Made by a program: the position numbers and the translations under genes
Notes under the pieces: generated by a model
What the model saw: only the letters and a program-made list of their open reading frames with translations
The model's database searches: none
What the model was told of the DNA's origin: nothing
Shown: piece after piece, positions 12,295 through 24,199 of the stretch
Layout: each line of letters starts with the position of its first letter
Numbering within the stretch: position 1 is the first letter of the stretch
Assembly: GCA_023512835.1 (NCBI GenBank)
Contig: CM042090.1
Coordinates: 18,692,356-18,756,355 of the forward strand
Direction of reading: 5' to 3'
From: Taxillus chinensis
Lineage: Eukaryota; Streptophyta; Magnoliopsida; Santalales; Loranthaceae
Length of the DNA: 64,000 nucleotides

Positions 12295-12731
12295 ATGAAG
12301 CAGCTCGTTTTCTTCAACAGTCTCTTGATCGTGTTTCTTGTTTTCACTCCTTTCTTGCTTCCTCTGGGTGAAGCCGGTGACCCACTCACTACTGCAGGTT
12401 CATCTCATGTGCTCTTTTTATTTAGATTTGTGTGGAAAATGTAACATGTTCATGATTTAAGTAATCACTAACGCATGAGTGGTGTCCATTTTTTGAAAAA
12501 TGGGTATGTGTATATATATATATATATATATATAATGATACCAAAGGGTTGTGCGGGGAGAAGTGCAAGGTGAGGTGCGCAAAGGCGGGCGTGCAGGACA
12601 GGTGCCTCAAGTATTGCCAGATCTGCTGTTTGGATTGCAAGTGTGTGCCCTCTGGGACTTACGGCAACAAGCACGAATGCGCTTGCTACCGCAACAAGAA
12701 GAACTCCAAGGGCAAGCCTAAGTGTCCTTAA
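12295..12731 (+). CDS. Snakin/GASA (gibberellin-regulated) cysteine-rich secreted peptide
   Basis: Two exons, 12295-12397 and 12547-12731, joined across a GT-AG intron of 149 bp, give a 95-residue precursor. Residues 1 to about 27 form a signal peptide (MKQLVFFN followed by a Leu/Val/Phe-rich core, ending near GEA). A short spacer (GDPLTTAG) follows, then the GASA domain: 12 cysteines in the pattern CxxxC...C...CxxYC..CC..CxC...CxC...C, ending KGKPKCP. The split codon at the junction restores Gly-Leu before the first cysteine of the domain. Snakin/GASA peptides are disulfide-rich apoplastic proteins linked to gibberellin response, growth and antimicrobial defence; the C-terminal block closely resembles the peamaclein-like subgroup. 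The intron contains an AT dinucleotide run (about 12510-12535). Assignment is secure; the hormone response of this copy is not shown by the sequence. Confidence 0.93.
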
Positions 12732-15096
12732 TATTATAGCCAATCCCATCTTCTTTACTGTTATAGAACTACCTTCTTCATTAATTATATGTATGTTATG
12801 AAGCTTGTGATGTCATGCGCGAAACAGCAAATAATGACACTCGTGAAATGACCAGTCATATTCCATGATCAGGGAGGGAATCGGGCATTTCGCACTTGTT
12901 ATATTATTACATGTATTAATTGCTGAACCGTGATTGATCTGTATTATCTTTTCGCTGGTGGGTGCATGAATTTATTTAATAAATTTAATTCGATTATGAT
13001 ATTTTCTTTACTGTCGCCATGATTGTTGACCTTTTGAACCAAAAACGGAGAATTAATTATCAAGTATTTCATGTTTTCTTGAATTGATAATTATTTACTA
13101 ATCTAATCTACCAATTACGCCGTGTAATAAATTAGTACATTGCATAATATGAATTTGTTTATTTGAATTTTAACATATTATGATTTTTTTAAAAAATAAT
13201 TATTAATTTAAGTCATCACTAATTGCGCTCTACCTCATTTGGGACGTAAATTTCATGTTAATCTATTCTTTCAAAATACAAGAAAACTCCTAAACCGTTG
13301 GTGTAATATGTTAGGGCAGTCGGACTCTAAATATTTTCCTCAAATTTATAAAAATTAAATTTTTTTATTTCCTATATATAAAAAAATTATTTCATATATC
13401 TCTCGCCTTTATGGATAATTAAATAATTATAAAATAAATAATATTTTCTAAAACATTATAAAATATTATATAAATCCTCTAAAAAGTTAAATATAAAAAA
13501 TCTATAATTTTATAATTTTTTTTATCCAAATACAAAAGATAAACTTTTATAAAAAATGTTACTATGATCTATAGTCCTTCCCTTACGAAAATTATCATCT
13601 ATTTTATTAATTTAATAAAAACAAATTATATTCAAAATTTACTACTCAAAAATAATAAAATAATTTTAAATTTTCATCAAATATTTAGAAATTATTATAC
13701 GTAAGAGTTTGTACAGGCGGGGTGGTGTTGCATATGGCACCGCATTAGTGGGTGGTCTTTCAAATTATACCCTGCGTAACGTTGCCCGCAAGAGAGTTTT
13801 TCAAAATTTACAATTAATACCCACAGTGCAAAACCTTAAAGAGGGTAAAGTAGTGACGTGTCTTGTAGTGTATTAATTAATATATAGGTTATTACTTTTA
13901 TTTTAAGTATTAGTCTGGGCGTGTAAGAACGTGAAATGTCATTTAAAGTATACATCCAATATTTTTTAAAAATGATTTATAATTTAATCACTTTAATTAA
14001 TATTACTAATGCTCTATCATTCATATTTTTGTTTAAATTTTAATTTTCATGGTATCCTTCAACCTTCCGCACCAGGCTCACATCGTACTGTACACACCAT
14101 TCTCATTCCCTTGGACAACATCAACAAATTATCTAGCGTCGCCCTGTCCAACACCTCCCTGAAGGGGAGCATCGCCGCTCCTTTAGACGATTCAGGTTGG
14201 CACAGGTGGGACGTTACAGATCTCGATTGATTGAAGTTAAATCGGTGCAGCTAGGATCGCACTGAACATGATCCGAAAGGTGAGGAGGTGAAGGACCAGA
14301 GTACCGAGGAGGGGGGCTATAGGGAGGGGCCGCAGCGGGAGACGCTGAGCGGCCGAGGAGGGTGGCTATGGGGAGGAGACGACCGGGGAGAGGGGTTTCA
14401 ATCTGATCCAAAAGCGGGCGGTTGTGGAGGATGTCGCTGCGATAGCTGGGGGAGGAAGGACGCCGTCGCTGCGCTACGCTATTTTCTTTCTTTTTCGCGG
14501 TGCGCGACCGGGCGGGGGTGCATTTGGGCTTTGCAAATAAACCCGGTCAGCAATTGTTGGATAGATTCGATAGAATTTGGCAAACGGATTGGAATATTAT
14601 ATGAGAAAAATATGCACCCAAAAAACGTCTATCATGAACTTAATTGAAAGAGTCTCCACACAATTCTCAACATTTAATCGTGTCATGCTATGTGATCTTT
14701 TACAGAACTCTGTTGCATGGCCGAAACAAAAATGAGAATACCAGAACGTGCGTACAGCTTCAAAACAAAATGCCTTCAACCCACTTGTTACTGCATACCG
14801 ATCCATATATCTTCTTCTCTCTCACAAACCCAAAAGAAAAGTAAACCCACATGCATGGACGATACAAGCTATGAAAACTCCCCAAATTACCCAATTTTCT
14901 ATCTTTCTTACTAGTGCAAAGCCAATACAATACACCTTTTAATAACAACTACTCGAAACCTACCCAGCCAGATTTAAATATTCAGTGAAGACGCAACAGA
15001 AGACCCAAAAAACCACAATAGACAGAGCCGCGAGTAAAGACTTTTTTTTTTTTTTTTTTTAAAAATTTAGTTACCGTAGTCTTTTTACTTTCTTTC
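12732..15096. other. Intergenic region with a G-rich island
   Basis: AT-rich up to about 14.0 kb. From about 14280 to 14520 the plus strand becomes strongly G-rich (repeated GGAGG/GAGGAGG stretches) with open frames that are compositional rather than gene-like. The part just before 15097 includes a T18-19 run (about 15042-15060) near the 3' end of the Pumilio gene. No RNA gene was recognised. Confidence 0.5.
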
Positions 15097-17954
15097 TTAT
15101 AGCGTCAGCACATGCTGCATCCTTCTCTTCTCAAACCAAGAGAGGATTTTCTTCCCATATTGACTGTTGCGCATGGCTGAATAGTGTAACCGGACAAGAT
15201 TTTGCAAGGCAAGTGCAATGGCTCCCTGCATTTGCAGCATTTTAATCAAGAAGTTGCAGCCAGCTAGGCAATATCATGAAATCAAGACCTAAAGCATCAC
15301 TTTAGCACAAGAGAAGCACTAGTAGAAGTCTTTTTTTTTTTTTGTGTGTGTGTGTGTGTGTGTGAATTCAATTGGAGAAGCTCCACAGGTTTGGTTCTTG
15401 CCTAAATGTGTCGGGCCCATCTAACAAGCCGGCAAATACATTAGTAAAAAACATGGAAGCAGTTGGCAGACACCTAAAGAAGAAGAAGATAGAAGAATGC
15501 GGACGATCATACCTGAGACACTGATAACGCAGTCTGAATAACATAGTTTCCATAGGGATCATTAAGCAACAGCGGGACTCTTGAACTTTGGAGCAGCTCA
15601 ATTACAATCTCTTCAGATCGCTCCTCTATTGATTCTCTTAAACATTTCTCAACAACATTGCTAGCAAATTTATTGCAGGAGAGATAGATGAAATTTCCTT
15701 TAAGCTGTCTCACGATATTTGTCACAATCCATGGTATCTTCATTTCCAGCAGATATTGGACCACATAGTTGCTGTAGAAGGAAAAAGAGGGAAAAGAAAA
15801 AAACGCACGTTAAGCTCACACTAGCCTGCTCCTTGAACTACAGCATATTTTCAGATTTTCCAGGTACATTACATACCCATAGTAGTTTTCTGTCAGCAGC
15901 AGCGCATTTGTTGTCAGCGCAGCCACCAGTCGCTCTCTACATTCCGCCTGAGAATATTCAATGCATGACTGCAGCAGACAACAACCACTTCTGTCTGTTG
16001 CAATTGTGTAGCAATTGTTTGTCACCTCATTTAGAAGAAACTACCAAAGACAATCCAAAAAAGGCTGTTAAGCAAACTGAAACATTTACGCAAGACAGAT
16101 TGAGGAGGTATTGTTTAACAGTGTGAGATTAAAAAATTTTGGAGTATCATAGGAAAACAATTCCTTCATTCAGAAGATACTGGCAAAGACAATCCAGAGT
16201 GGAAAGGGACTTACAGTCAACGGGAACATACTTGGTACGTATCAAGCCATGGCGTAATTTGGACATTCGGTTAAAAGTGAGAACTAATTGATACAGAAGT
16301 TTGTAAGGAAAAGTTTGATGAGGCTGGGAGATATAGGATAATAAAAAAAAATCGAAAACCTTTCGTTGTCAAATTATTGCAAGTGACCAAACGAAACGTC
16401 ATGGACAGAAAGCTTGTGTGTAGGCTTTAAGGAAATGAATCTCTTCCTACCTTTTACTTTTAATAGAAAAGGACAGCCACTATACTTGACTAATGCTTAA
16501 CTTCTCCTTTGGAGAGAAGCAACGTGAACGCTCACAACTGATCTATAAAATTTGGAAAAAGTTTCAAACTTGAATGATGGGGAAATTTCTCACTTCAGTT
16601 TAACGAAGTACAAAAAAAAGGATCCTTTTCTTCGAGTTTAACTGAGACAAGCAACATTGAAACCATGGACATGCAACAAAAAAGTGAAGCTTCCATGTTT
16701 TAGCATTCCATTGAAGTACAAATTCGAGAAGTAGCATGACCAGTCTTGAATTAATGATCTAAAACTCTAGCCTCTCTCCATTCACATTGCTTTTTCCTCC
16801 AAAACACATTCAGAAGCTTGCCCTCTTTCAAAACCAAAGCAGCTTAACCCTGAACAAGTTGAGATTGTTATATTTTGCCCCCTTCACAGCTTTCAAGTTA
16901 TTACTTCAATATTCGAATCGCATCATAAGTTAATATAGATTGAAGCAGATGATCAGAACCAACATTAATCCAGACAAGAAAACACACAGCCGCTAATTAA
17001 GGAACCGGGCGTGATTACCTCGTTGTCTTCATGTGGGAAACATTCCAAGCAGTGCTTGATCACGTGATGGCCGCTATTGTCCTTGGATAACCGAACCACA
17101 CCACGGCTTAGAACTGACATAAGCAGAGAGATTTGATGCCTACTGGTCAAATGGTCCATTAATTTCTGAACCGAACGTGTTCTGCGCCAACAAAACACAT
17201 AAATAAAACGATACTATAGTACTCTGTATAAACACAATGTCTTTTTGGTATTATCTATTTTTGAGTACAATTGGTTACAAGCATACCCATGCATGTCGAG
17301 ACATAGAGCCACCAGCTGCCACTCGTTCCGGGCAAGCGAGACGAGGATTCGAGTCCTCTGTTCGGGAGAGCACACCTCCACAAGCTTCTGGAAAAGGTAG
17401 TTGCCGAAGGGGTGGATCATTAAGGTGCTGAGGTGGCCAACAACCTCGGAGAAGATGATATCGATGTCGGCCTGCTGGCAAATATGGTTGAGCTCGGCCT
17501 GCAAGAAACGGCACCCGTGCGGGTCCATGGCCAGCGTGAGTACGTGTCCGCGCAAACATTGGAAACGCAAGCGATTGGGTTGCGATCGAAGCACGCCGCT
17601 GGACGACGCGCAACTCTGTCCGTCCGAGTCCGGGTGGAACGCGGACTCGGTTGATCCCAGAATCGGAGGACGGTGGCTCAAATTCTGATATTCATGGAAT
17701 CGAAGAATTTCTGGAAGGGGAGGAGGGACAGAGGTGGCGGGATGGGCAGGGATAAGGGCGAGACGAGCGAACGAAGCTTGAAGGGTTTCGAGGGTTTCAT
17801 CGCCGGTGATGTTGTCGATGAGGGTGGGGCTGTGGACGGACGTTTCCGGCGAGGAGAGGGCTCGGAGGAGGTGTTCCGGCGGCAGGGGCGAGAGCCAGAG
17901 AGGTTGCGTTTGAAGGCTGTGATGATGGTGTTGTTTTCTGGTTCCGATCTCCAT
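15097..17954 (-). CDS. Pumilio/PUF-domain RNA-binding protein (APUM9-12-like)
   Basis: Five exons on the minus strand (17287-17954, 17019-17181, 15877-16040, 15513-15771, 15097-15225) with GT-AG introns and matching phases encode 460 residues. Residues 1-130 are a His/Ser/Pro-rich leader. From about 130 to 450 there are eight PUF repeats; their core motifs read GCRFLQ, GNYLFQ, GTRSVQ, GHHVIK, GCCLLQ, GNYVVQ, ASNVVE and GNYVIQ, followed by a capping segment ending in YGKKILSWFEKRRM. PUF proteins bind UGU-containing elements in mRNA 3' UTRs, mainly in the cytoplasm, and repress or destabilise the message; the repeat 6-8 residues (NYQ, SNE, NYQ) are those that read U-G-U. The ATG at 17952-17954 is the first that leads into the conserved leader. 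A longer open frame continues upstream to 18323 but looks like 5' UTR. The intron before the last exon holds a T-rich/(TG)n microsatellite. Confidence 0.9.
15332..15364. repeat. Poly-T / (TG)n microsatellite in Pumilio intron 4
   Basis: A T-run followed by about ten TG units lies inside the last Pumilio intron, between exons 15513-15771 and 15097-15225. Confidence 0.85.
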
Positions 17955-20900
17955 GGTAATTAATAACACACCGGCCGGAGAAACAAAGAAGAAGAAAAGT
18001 GAAGAAGGAGAGGAGGGTTTTAGATTTTTGATTTCAGAGTGTTGTGTTATAAGATAGCGAATGGCTAGCCCCGAGCGCGCGCGTGAGAGAGAGATAGAGA
18101 GAGGGTGGTTTCTTAGCTCGTAGGGGCTGTTGAGAGATTTCCGGGATTTTATTAGTGAGTTGTCGTACGATGAAAAAACAGCAACAAAAAGTTTATGTTT
18201 ATATTTGTTGTTGTTATGTTTTTGATGACACGGAGGGAGGGAGAGAAGACTGATGGAGCGAGGAAGTGGAAAGGGGGTGTGTAGGAGAAGACTGGTGGAG
18301 CTACAGATCGATATATGTTGCATGCATTTTATGGAAAAAGCCTTACATCTTCATGCCACCATCTCTCGTATCGTACGACGCACGACACGTCGCGCAGAGA
18401 GGTTAAATTACATCGTTGGTCAGTAAACTTACTTTATGACGCCATCACGTTAATTTTTAAAACTTTTCATTGCTAAATTAATCTCTTTATTTTTTAACCT
18501 TAAAACGGATATATAATTTTTTTAATTTAAAAATAAAAAGTCTTACTAAGTATATCAAATGCACTTTTAAAAACCTATCATACAAATAACCCTGCCCTTT
18601 TATATTTGTTCTTGAATTGCTCTTTTTTAATAACAGAGTCCTATGTGTGTTATATTTTATTAGTATATATTGTCATAGTTTGGGAATAATCGCTTTAAAA
18701 TAAGGATTCTTAGAAAAAAGTGCTTGATAAAATTGAAGAAAAGTATTTACAAAAAAAGCTTTAATTGATAGCAACAGCATCAACAATTTAAAAAAAGTTT
18801 TCATTTTTTTGTTATAAAGCCAATAATTTTTTTTAAAATAACTAACAATAATATCATCATTTCTTCATCATCAAAGTATTTTAGCATCAATAAGGGCTTT
18901 TTTTGGGGGGGGGGGGATGTCAATGATGGGGGGATAGGGATAGGATGAGTTTTTTTAAATGATATTTATAAAAATATAATTAAGAAGGTTATTTTTGTCT
19001 TTTAAATTTACATAGTACTTTCATTTTAATTTACTAAACAATTACCACTTGCTTTTGAATTTTAAATCATTTTAAAATTAAAATTTTCCAAACACTCACA
19101 TACGTATTTTGACAACTTATTTTTCTAGCACAACTAAAAGTTGTTTCTTTTACAAATACAACATTACCAAATAAAATCATTAACTTATTTGGCAAACTTG
19201 TGTCTTTTTTAAAAATATGATTATTTTAAAAAACTATAACTCATATGAACTTTCACAACTTATAATGACTTTTAAATTCATTATAATCATTATTTGCAAA
19301 AATAATCATATTTTAAAAAGAGAATAACATCAATTAATTTGAAAGGTCAAACAAATGCCTTATTAATTCATTAAAACACAAGTTTATCCCTTGATACTGT
19401 TGGATTAAACCTAATATAAGATGAAGTCCATCCTTCAACCCTAATTATCATGTTAAACCATCAAGAATAATACCAAATCGAACCATATCTGGTTGTCTTC
19501 CAAATTTCCCCGTACCCTCCACTGAGATTCTAAACCATAAAATCATTACTCTGTTAATTGATGAAATGCAAATGAAAAATCGTACATGTGACTTGGTGAA
19601 TGTAACCCATTACCGGGTATATAATATTATTTATTTAATTAATTTTCATGTATTTTTAATTTGACTTATTAACAAATTATAATTTATAAACTGATCTTTG
19701 CATGTTGATACATTTAAATTTGAAATCCCAAAAAACATATCAATCTATTTTAATTAAAATTTTAACAATTTTAACCTTTTTAATACATAATATTACATGT
19801 ATTAGATACTTCATATAACAAACATTATGCTTGTTTAAAATCAAATGTTATTATGATTAGATACTTCAATTGATGTATTTAGAAACGTTGAAAAAATTAT
19901 GTTTGTTTATTATTTTTTAAAATTTGTTGTGTTTTTCATCTGTGTTATCGATTGTTCTTTTGTTTTTCTCTTTACTTTTCCCACGGTTATGACACGTTTT
20001 GTCATTGCTCTTTTTTAATAACGTTGAAAGAAACCTATCAACGTCATTGTTTTTTCGTTGGGCGAATGGAACATGAGACCTTGGGAAAGCAATTCCTTGG
20101 GCCCTCTGCCGACTATCTTGCTTCAATTTTTGATTGGCTGCGAAGGATGCATCGAACCTCGGAATGAGAGAAAAGCTGCCACGGGAAACGTTTGAGATTA
20201 CATGCTTGGCTGGGAAAAAGAATATTTGACATGTTCTTAATTCCTTAGGGCTCTTTTTTTTCTTTGTTCTTCACTTCAAACAAAGAAAAAAAAAGTTAAA
20301 ACATCACTCCAATTAGCTTATTCGATGATTTTTTAAAAAAGGCATATTATTAATTAATATTATACTTCACTTATTATTATTTTAATTTTATTAAATTTTA
20401 TTTTTTACTGCTAAATTAACTCTGTGAGGGTCTAAATATAAATGATACTTAACATGATAAATACATATAAATTGCTATATAATAATATTATTATGAGCAA
20501 TGATATTTAAGAGTTGGTGAGTAATCATGACATTATGAAAAAAAAAATACAAATAAATTATAGCGGTTCACAAAAATACCTTATATATATATATTATGAA
20601 CTACCGCCCTTTTAATCCGCAGTGGTTATATATTCATTGAATCAAATGTGGCGTAAGCGTTTTAAAAGTATAATAAGTAAGAGAAAAAACAGGAAAAGAT
20701 AATAATAATAATAATAAAGGAAGTATTGTTCAACTTTCTAATTTTGGAAATGTTGAATTTGTTATAAATACCCTGTGCTAGAACGCGGAGAGGAAACTTC
20801 GCGGATTATTTAAATTGAAAGCAAGTCAAGTCTAGTCAAAGTCAAACGCGGTTGTGACAACTAACCAGCAAATCCCAACAAAATAATTTCGTCATGAAAA

Positions 20901-22403
20901 CAAAACATGTCTAAGTTCAAATTTTAGACTAATAATTAACATTGGACTTTACAGTGTCTATTTAATAAAAAAGAAAACGAATAATTAAGAAAGTGCGACA
21001 AGCATTGATATTATATGTTCTATGTTTTCGTCTTTTTTAGTTTTGAAGTTTAAAGTTGAATCCTAATTTATATTCAATATTATTGTAATAAGAAATTTGG
21101 GTTTTTATGGTTAAAATCCCATTTTTTTATTTTTTAAAAACAATTGTGAGCTTCCATGAAAAAGAAAAATAGACCCAAAAAAAAAAGAGATGCATATAGC
21201 TAATAAAGTGGATGTGAGATTTGAAAAAAAAAAAGTTTCACAAAAAATTAGAAATTAAATTTTAAAATAAAAAAGAACTTAATGATATTTAAAAAAATGT
21301 TATGAGACCCACATAAACTTAATTGAAATTTGAAACGTCATTTAAATATGATGTACCAAATACGTTTCAATATGGTATACCAAACACCATGTACAATGGA
21401 TTTCGTCTTTAAAAAATCAACGGCGATTTTGGATATCGGCTTCGTAAATAATAATAATAATAATAATAAAAAAGCTGTAACCTACTATATCATTTTAATT
21501 GAAATTATCATCATTTATATTTCTTAGCTTATGTAAAAGCGTGGTCAATCCTTTTAAATCAGCCGTTACAAAACCATTATCAAAACCTTTCATACCAAAT
21601 TATCTACACATTAGAAAGTCCATATCATCTTAGTTTTTATTTGTTAATTTAAACAAAATTGTGTAAAATAACATGGGCAAAACAGAAGAAAAACTAATAA
21701 AACAATAGGTGGACAATTTTTTTTTAAAAAAGAGTTGTTTACGATTATGAAAACATTTATATTTGTAAAAAAAACTTGTTTTTATAAGGGACACACATCT
21801 ACAGTGATCATTCATTTTTTTCATACATTTATTCATCCATCTACTGCAAAGAGACATTTTGTGCATGCGGAAGTGAGAGTTTCGAATTTTTGACGTTTCA
21901 ACCTTTCTACTTGGTCTTCCTTTTCTTTAAGGAATGAAAACTAAAAAACACGTAATTAATACGTAATAATAATAAAGTAAAATGAAAGAAATAGGATTTA
22001 CATACGATTAGTTATCACGGTTTTTTGTTGAGAATTTAAAATTTGTGAAAAAGAGTTACTAGCCAGCGTGTGTATTTTAAAAGTTATTCAAACATTGTGT
22101 AATCTTTGGTGCTCTTATGTGGTGAGTGGTGATTTGTTGAAAAGTGTGCGAGTATTCCTCATGGCTGAACGTGCAGGCGGATGCAGAGGCGCCACACGGA
22201 GGGGGCGAATAATGATCATTTACTTTATTGTATTATTTTAAAATTTTTTATAAAAAAAATTATTTTGGAGTTTTTGAAAAAAAATATTAAAACGATATAA
22301 TTTTGATGTATTGAAAAGAAGCAATTGAATTGATATTTTAATTTTTAAAAATTATTTTATTCATATTAAACTGACGAGAGAGTCTTCGTGGGCGACACGA
22401 ATT
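17955..22403. other. AT-rich intergenic region (5' side of Pumilio to P450 array)
   Basis: No confident gene. 17955-18330 is the probable Pumilio leader/promoter and includes a GA-rich stretch (about 18085-18105). A G11 run is at about 18905-18915. An inverted-repeat AT-rich MITE-like stretch lies near 19185-19370 (facing AAAATATGATTATTTT-like arms). AAT microsatellites lie near 20700-20717 and 21449-21470. A GC-rich patch at about 22170-22210 (CAGAGGCGCCA...GGGGGCG) resembles a hAT terminus but has no visible partner. Confidence 0.5.
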
Positions 22404-24199
22404 TTATTCATAATTAGCTACATCACGAGAAAGAAGGGCGAGCACGGGTTGACGTGGTCGACCCGTGGCGAACAAGGGCTCGGCCTTGGATATGGTGAGT
22501 CCGGGCCGTTCGTTCATGTCCACCAACTCCTGACCCACACTCTCCAAGTCAAAGCACTGGATAAGCGAGCCCAGCGCCAGCCCAACAAGGCGCAGGGCCA
22601 AGTTCTCCCCGGGGCAGCTCCTGCGGCCGAGCCCAAACGGCATCGTCTTGGGAACATCCTCAATTTGGAACCTCTCGGGGTCGAACTTCTCTGGGTGGGC
22701 CCAAATCCGGGGATCGTTCTGGATGGCCCAGGTGTTGATGAGCAGCATGGTGCCGCGTGGGATGCGGTAGCCTTCGACGGTGCACTCCTCGGAGTTCTCG
22801 TGCGGGAGGAGCAGCGGCGCCGGCGGGTACAGTCGCAGCGTCTCGTCGATGATGCTTCGGAGATAAGGGAGTTGGGGCAGATCAGACTCGTCTAGCAGCC
22901 GGCCCAGGCCCACTGTGCTGTCGATCTCGATTTGGGCCTTCTTCAGCACACGAGGGTTGTTCAGTAAAAGCGCCACTCCCCACTCCATCGTTCCAGATGA
23001 GGTTTCGCTCGCAGCAACTAACATTACCTGCGTATGCACACGTATGTGGATTATCATTTATCAAGTGTTTCACCCAAATAATTGAAGGATTATTATTATT
23101 ATTATCATATGATGAATAAATGGGTAAGGTCCCCCACGAACGATGCACGTGCTGGTCAGTTTAGGGATTATGATAATGTTGTTGACCGGTGAATACTTTT
23201 TTTGTTTTCTAAAAATAAAAAATAAATAAAATAGAGGGAGTGAGACTGTGACTGTGAGAGTGAAGTTACCAACACTAGACCGGCGATGATTTCATCCGTG
23301 TAATATTGGGGCTCTGTTTCCTGCAGCGAAAGAAGAACTTGGATCATCGTCTTCTTCTCCTCGTCGCCGGAACCCAAAGACTGGCCTTGGTGTTTATGAC
23401 CTTTCCTTATCTCTTCGATGAGATCTCGCAGAAACCGATCTCTCTTGGCGAAGATCTCAACCCTCGCTTTCTCAGACGCAACGCCTATCCCCATCCACCG
23501 AATCGCCGAGGGCAAGAAATCTCCAAGGTTGGCAAGGACTCCCACTCTCAACATCTCCGCGATCATCGCCTTAAACCGCCGAGCCTCCTCCGCCTGATTC
23601 CCCTCCGCGTTCTCGCCGTAGTACCGCTTCCCGGCGATCATCCTCATCATCACGTTCATCGTCAGCTCGAAGAACGCCGATTTCATTTCCACGACGTTAA
23701 CGCCGCCGGCGGAGGAGCCGTGGAAGCGGCGGAGCATGGACCGGATCTCCTGGGAGCGGATGTGGGAGAGAGTTTGGAGGCGGTGGGGGGAGAGGATCTC
23801 GAGGGAGGCGATCCGGCGAAGGTTGCGCCAGTGGTGGCCGTAGGGGGACCAGTCGAGTGTGGTGTAGTTGTAGCTTAGGTGTTTGCCGGATAGGAGGCGG
23901 GGACGGTTGGCGAAGACGATGTCGTTCTTCTTTGTGAGGCATTCCTCGGCGGCCGAAAGAGAGGAAACGACGAGGACACTGCGGAAGCCGAATCGGAGGA
24001 AGACGACGGGGCCGTGGCGGGCGGCTATGGCGGCTAGGGTTCGGTAGAGGGGTTTTTTGAGGAGGTGGAGGTGGCCGAAGAGTGGCAAGGATGGGAAAGG
24101 GGAGGGAGGGAGGTTGCGGACCTTCCCAAGGATGGTATCAGTGAGATAGTAGATGGCTACTACCAAGAAGGGCACACTGTACAAGTACAGGCTATCCAT
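22404..24199 (-). CDS. Cytochrome P450, CYP81-type (tandem copy 1)
   Basis: Two exons, 23270-24199 and 22404-23027, are separated by a 242-bp GT-AG intron in phase 0 and give 517 residues, normal for the A-type P450 clan. Seen in the protein: an N-terminal membrane anchor (about residues 5-25), a proline hinge (LPPSPFPSLPLFGH), the C-helix HWRNLRR, a K-helix ETLR (about 372-375), FDPERF, and the haem-binding FGLGRRSCPG (about 441-450, axial Cys about 448). CYP81-type traits are GTMEW after the I-helix and the HENSEEC..GYxIPRGTMLL block. Such enzymes are endoplasmic-reticulum monooxygenases using CPR electrons, often acting on phenolics, lignans or glucosinolates; the substrate is not predictable here. 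The I-helix reads AASETS where copies 2 and 3 have AGTETS and AGSETS. All three copies share the same strand and orientation. Confidence 0.9.

Noticed and set aside
17955..18323. Upstream extension of the Pumilio open frame
   Set aside because: The extra residues are low complexity and not like Pumilio N-termini; the ATG at 17952-17954 fits better, so this is treated as 5' leader.
22170..22210. hAT-like terminus CAGAGGCGCCA...GGGGGCG
   Set aside because: No matching opposite end or target duplication was found nearby.
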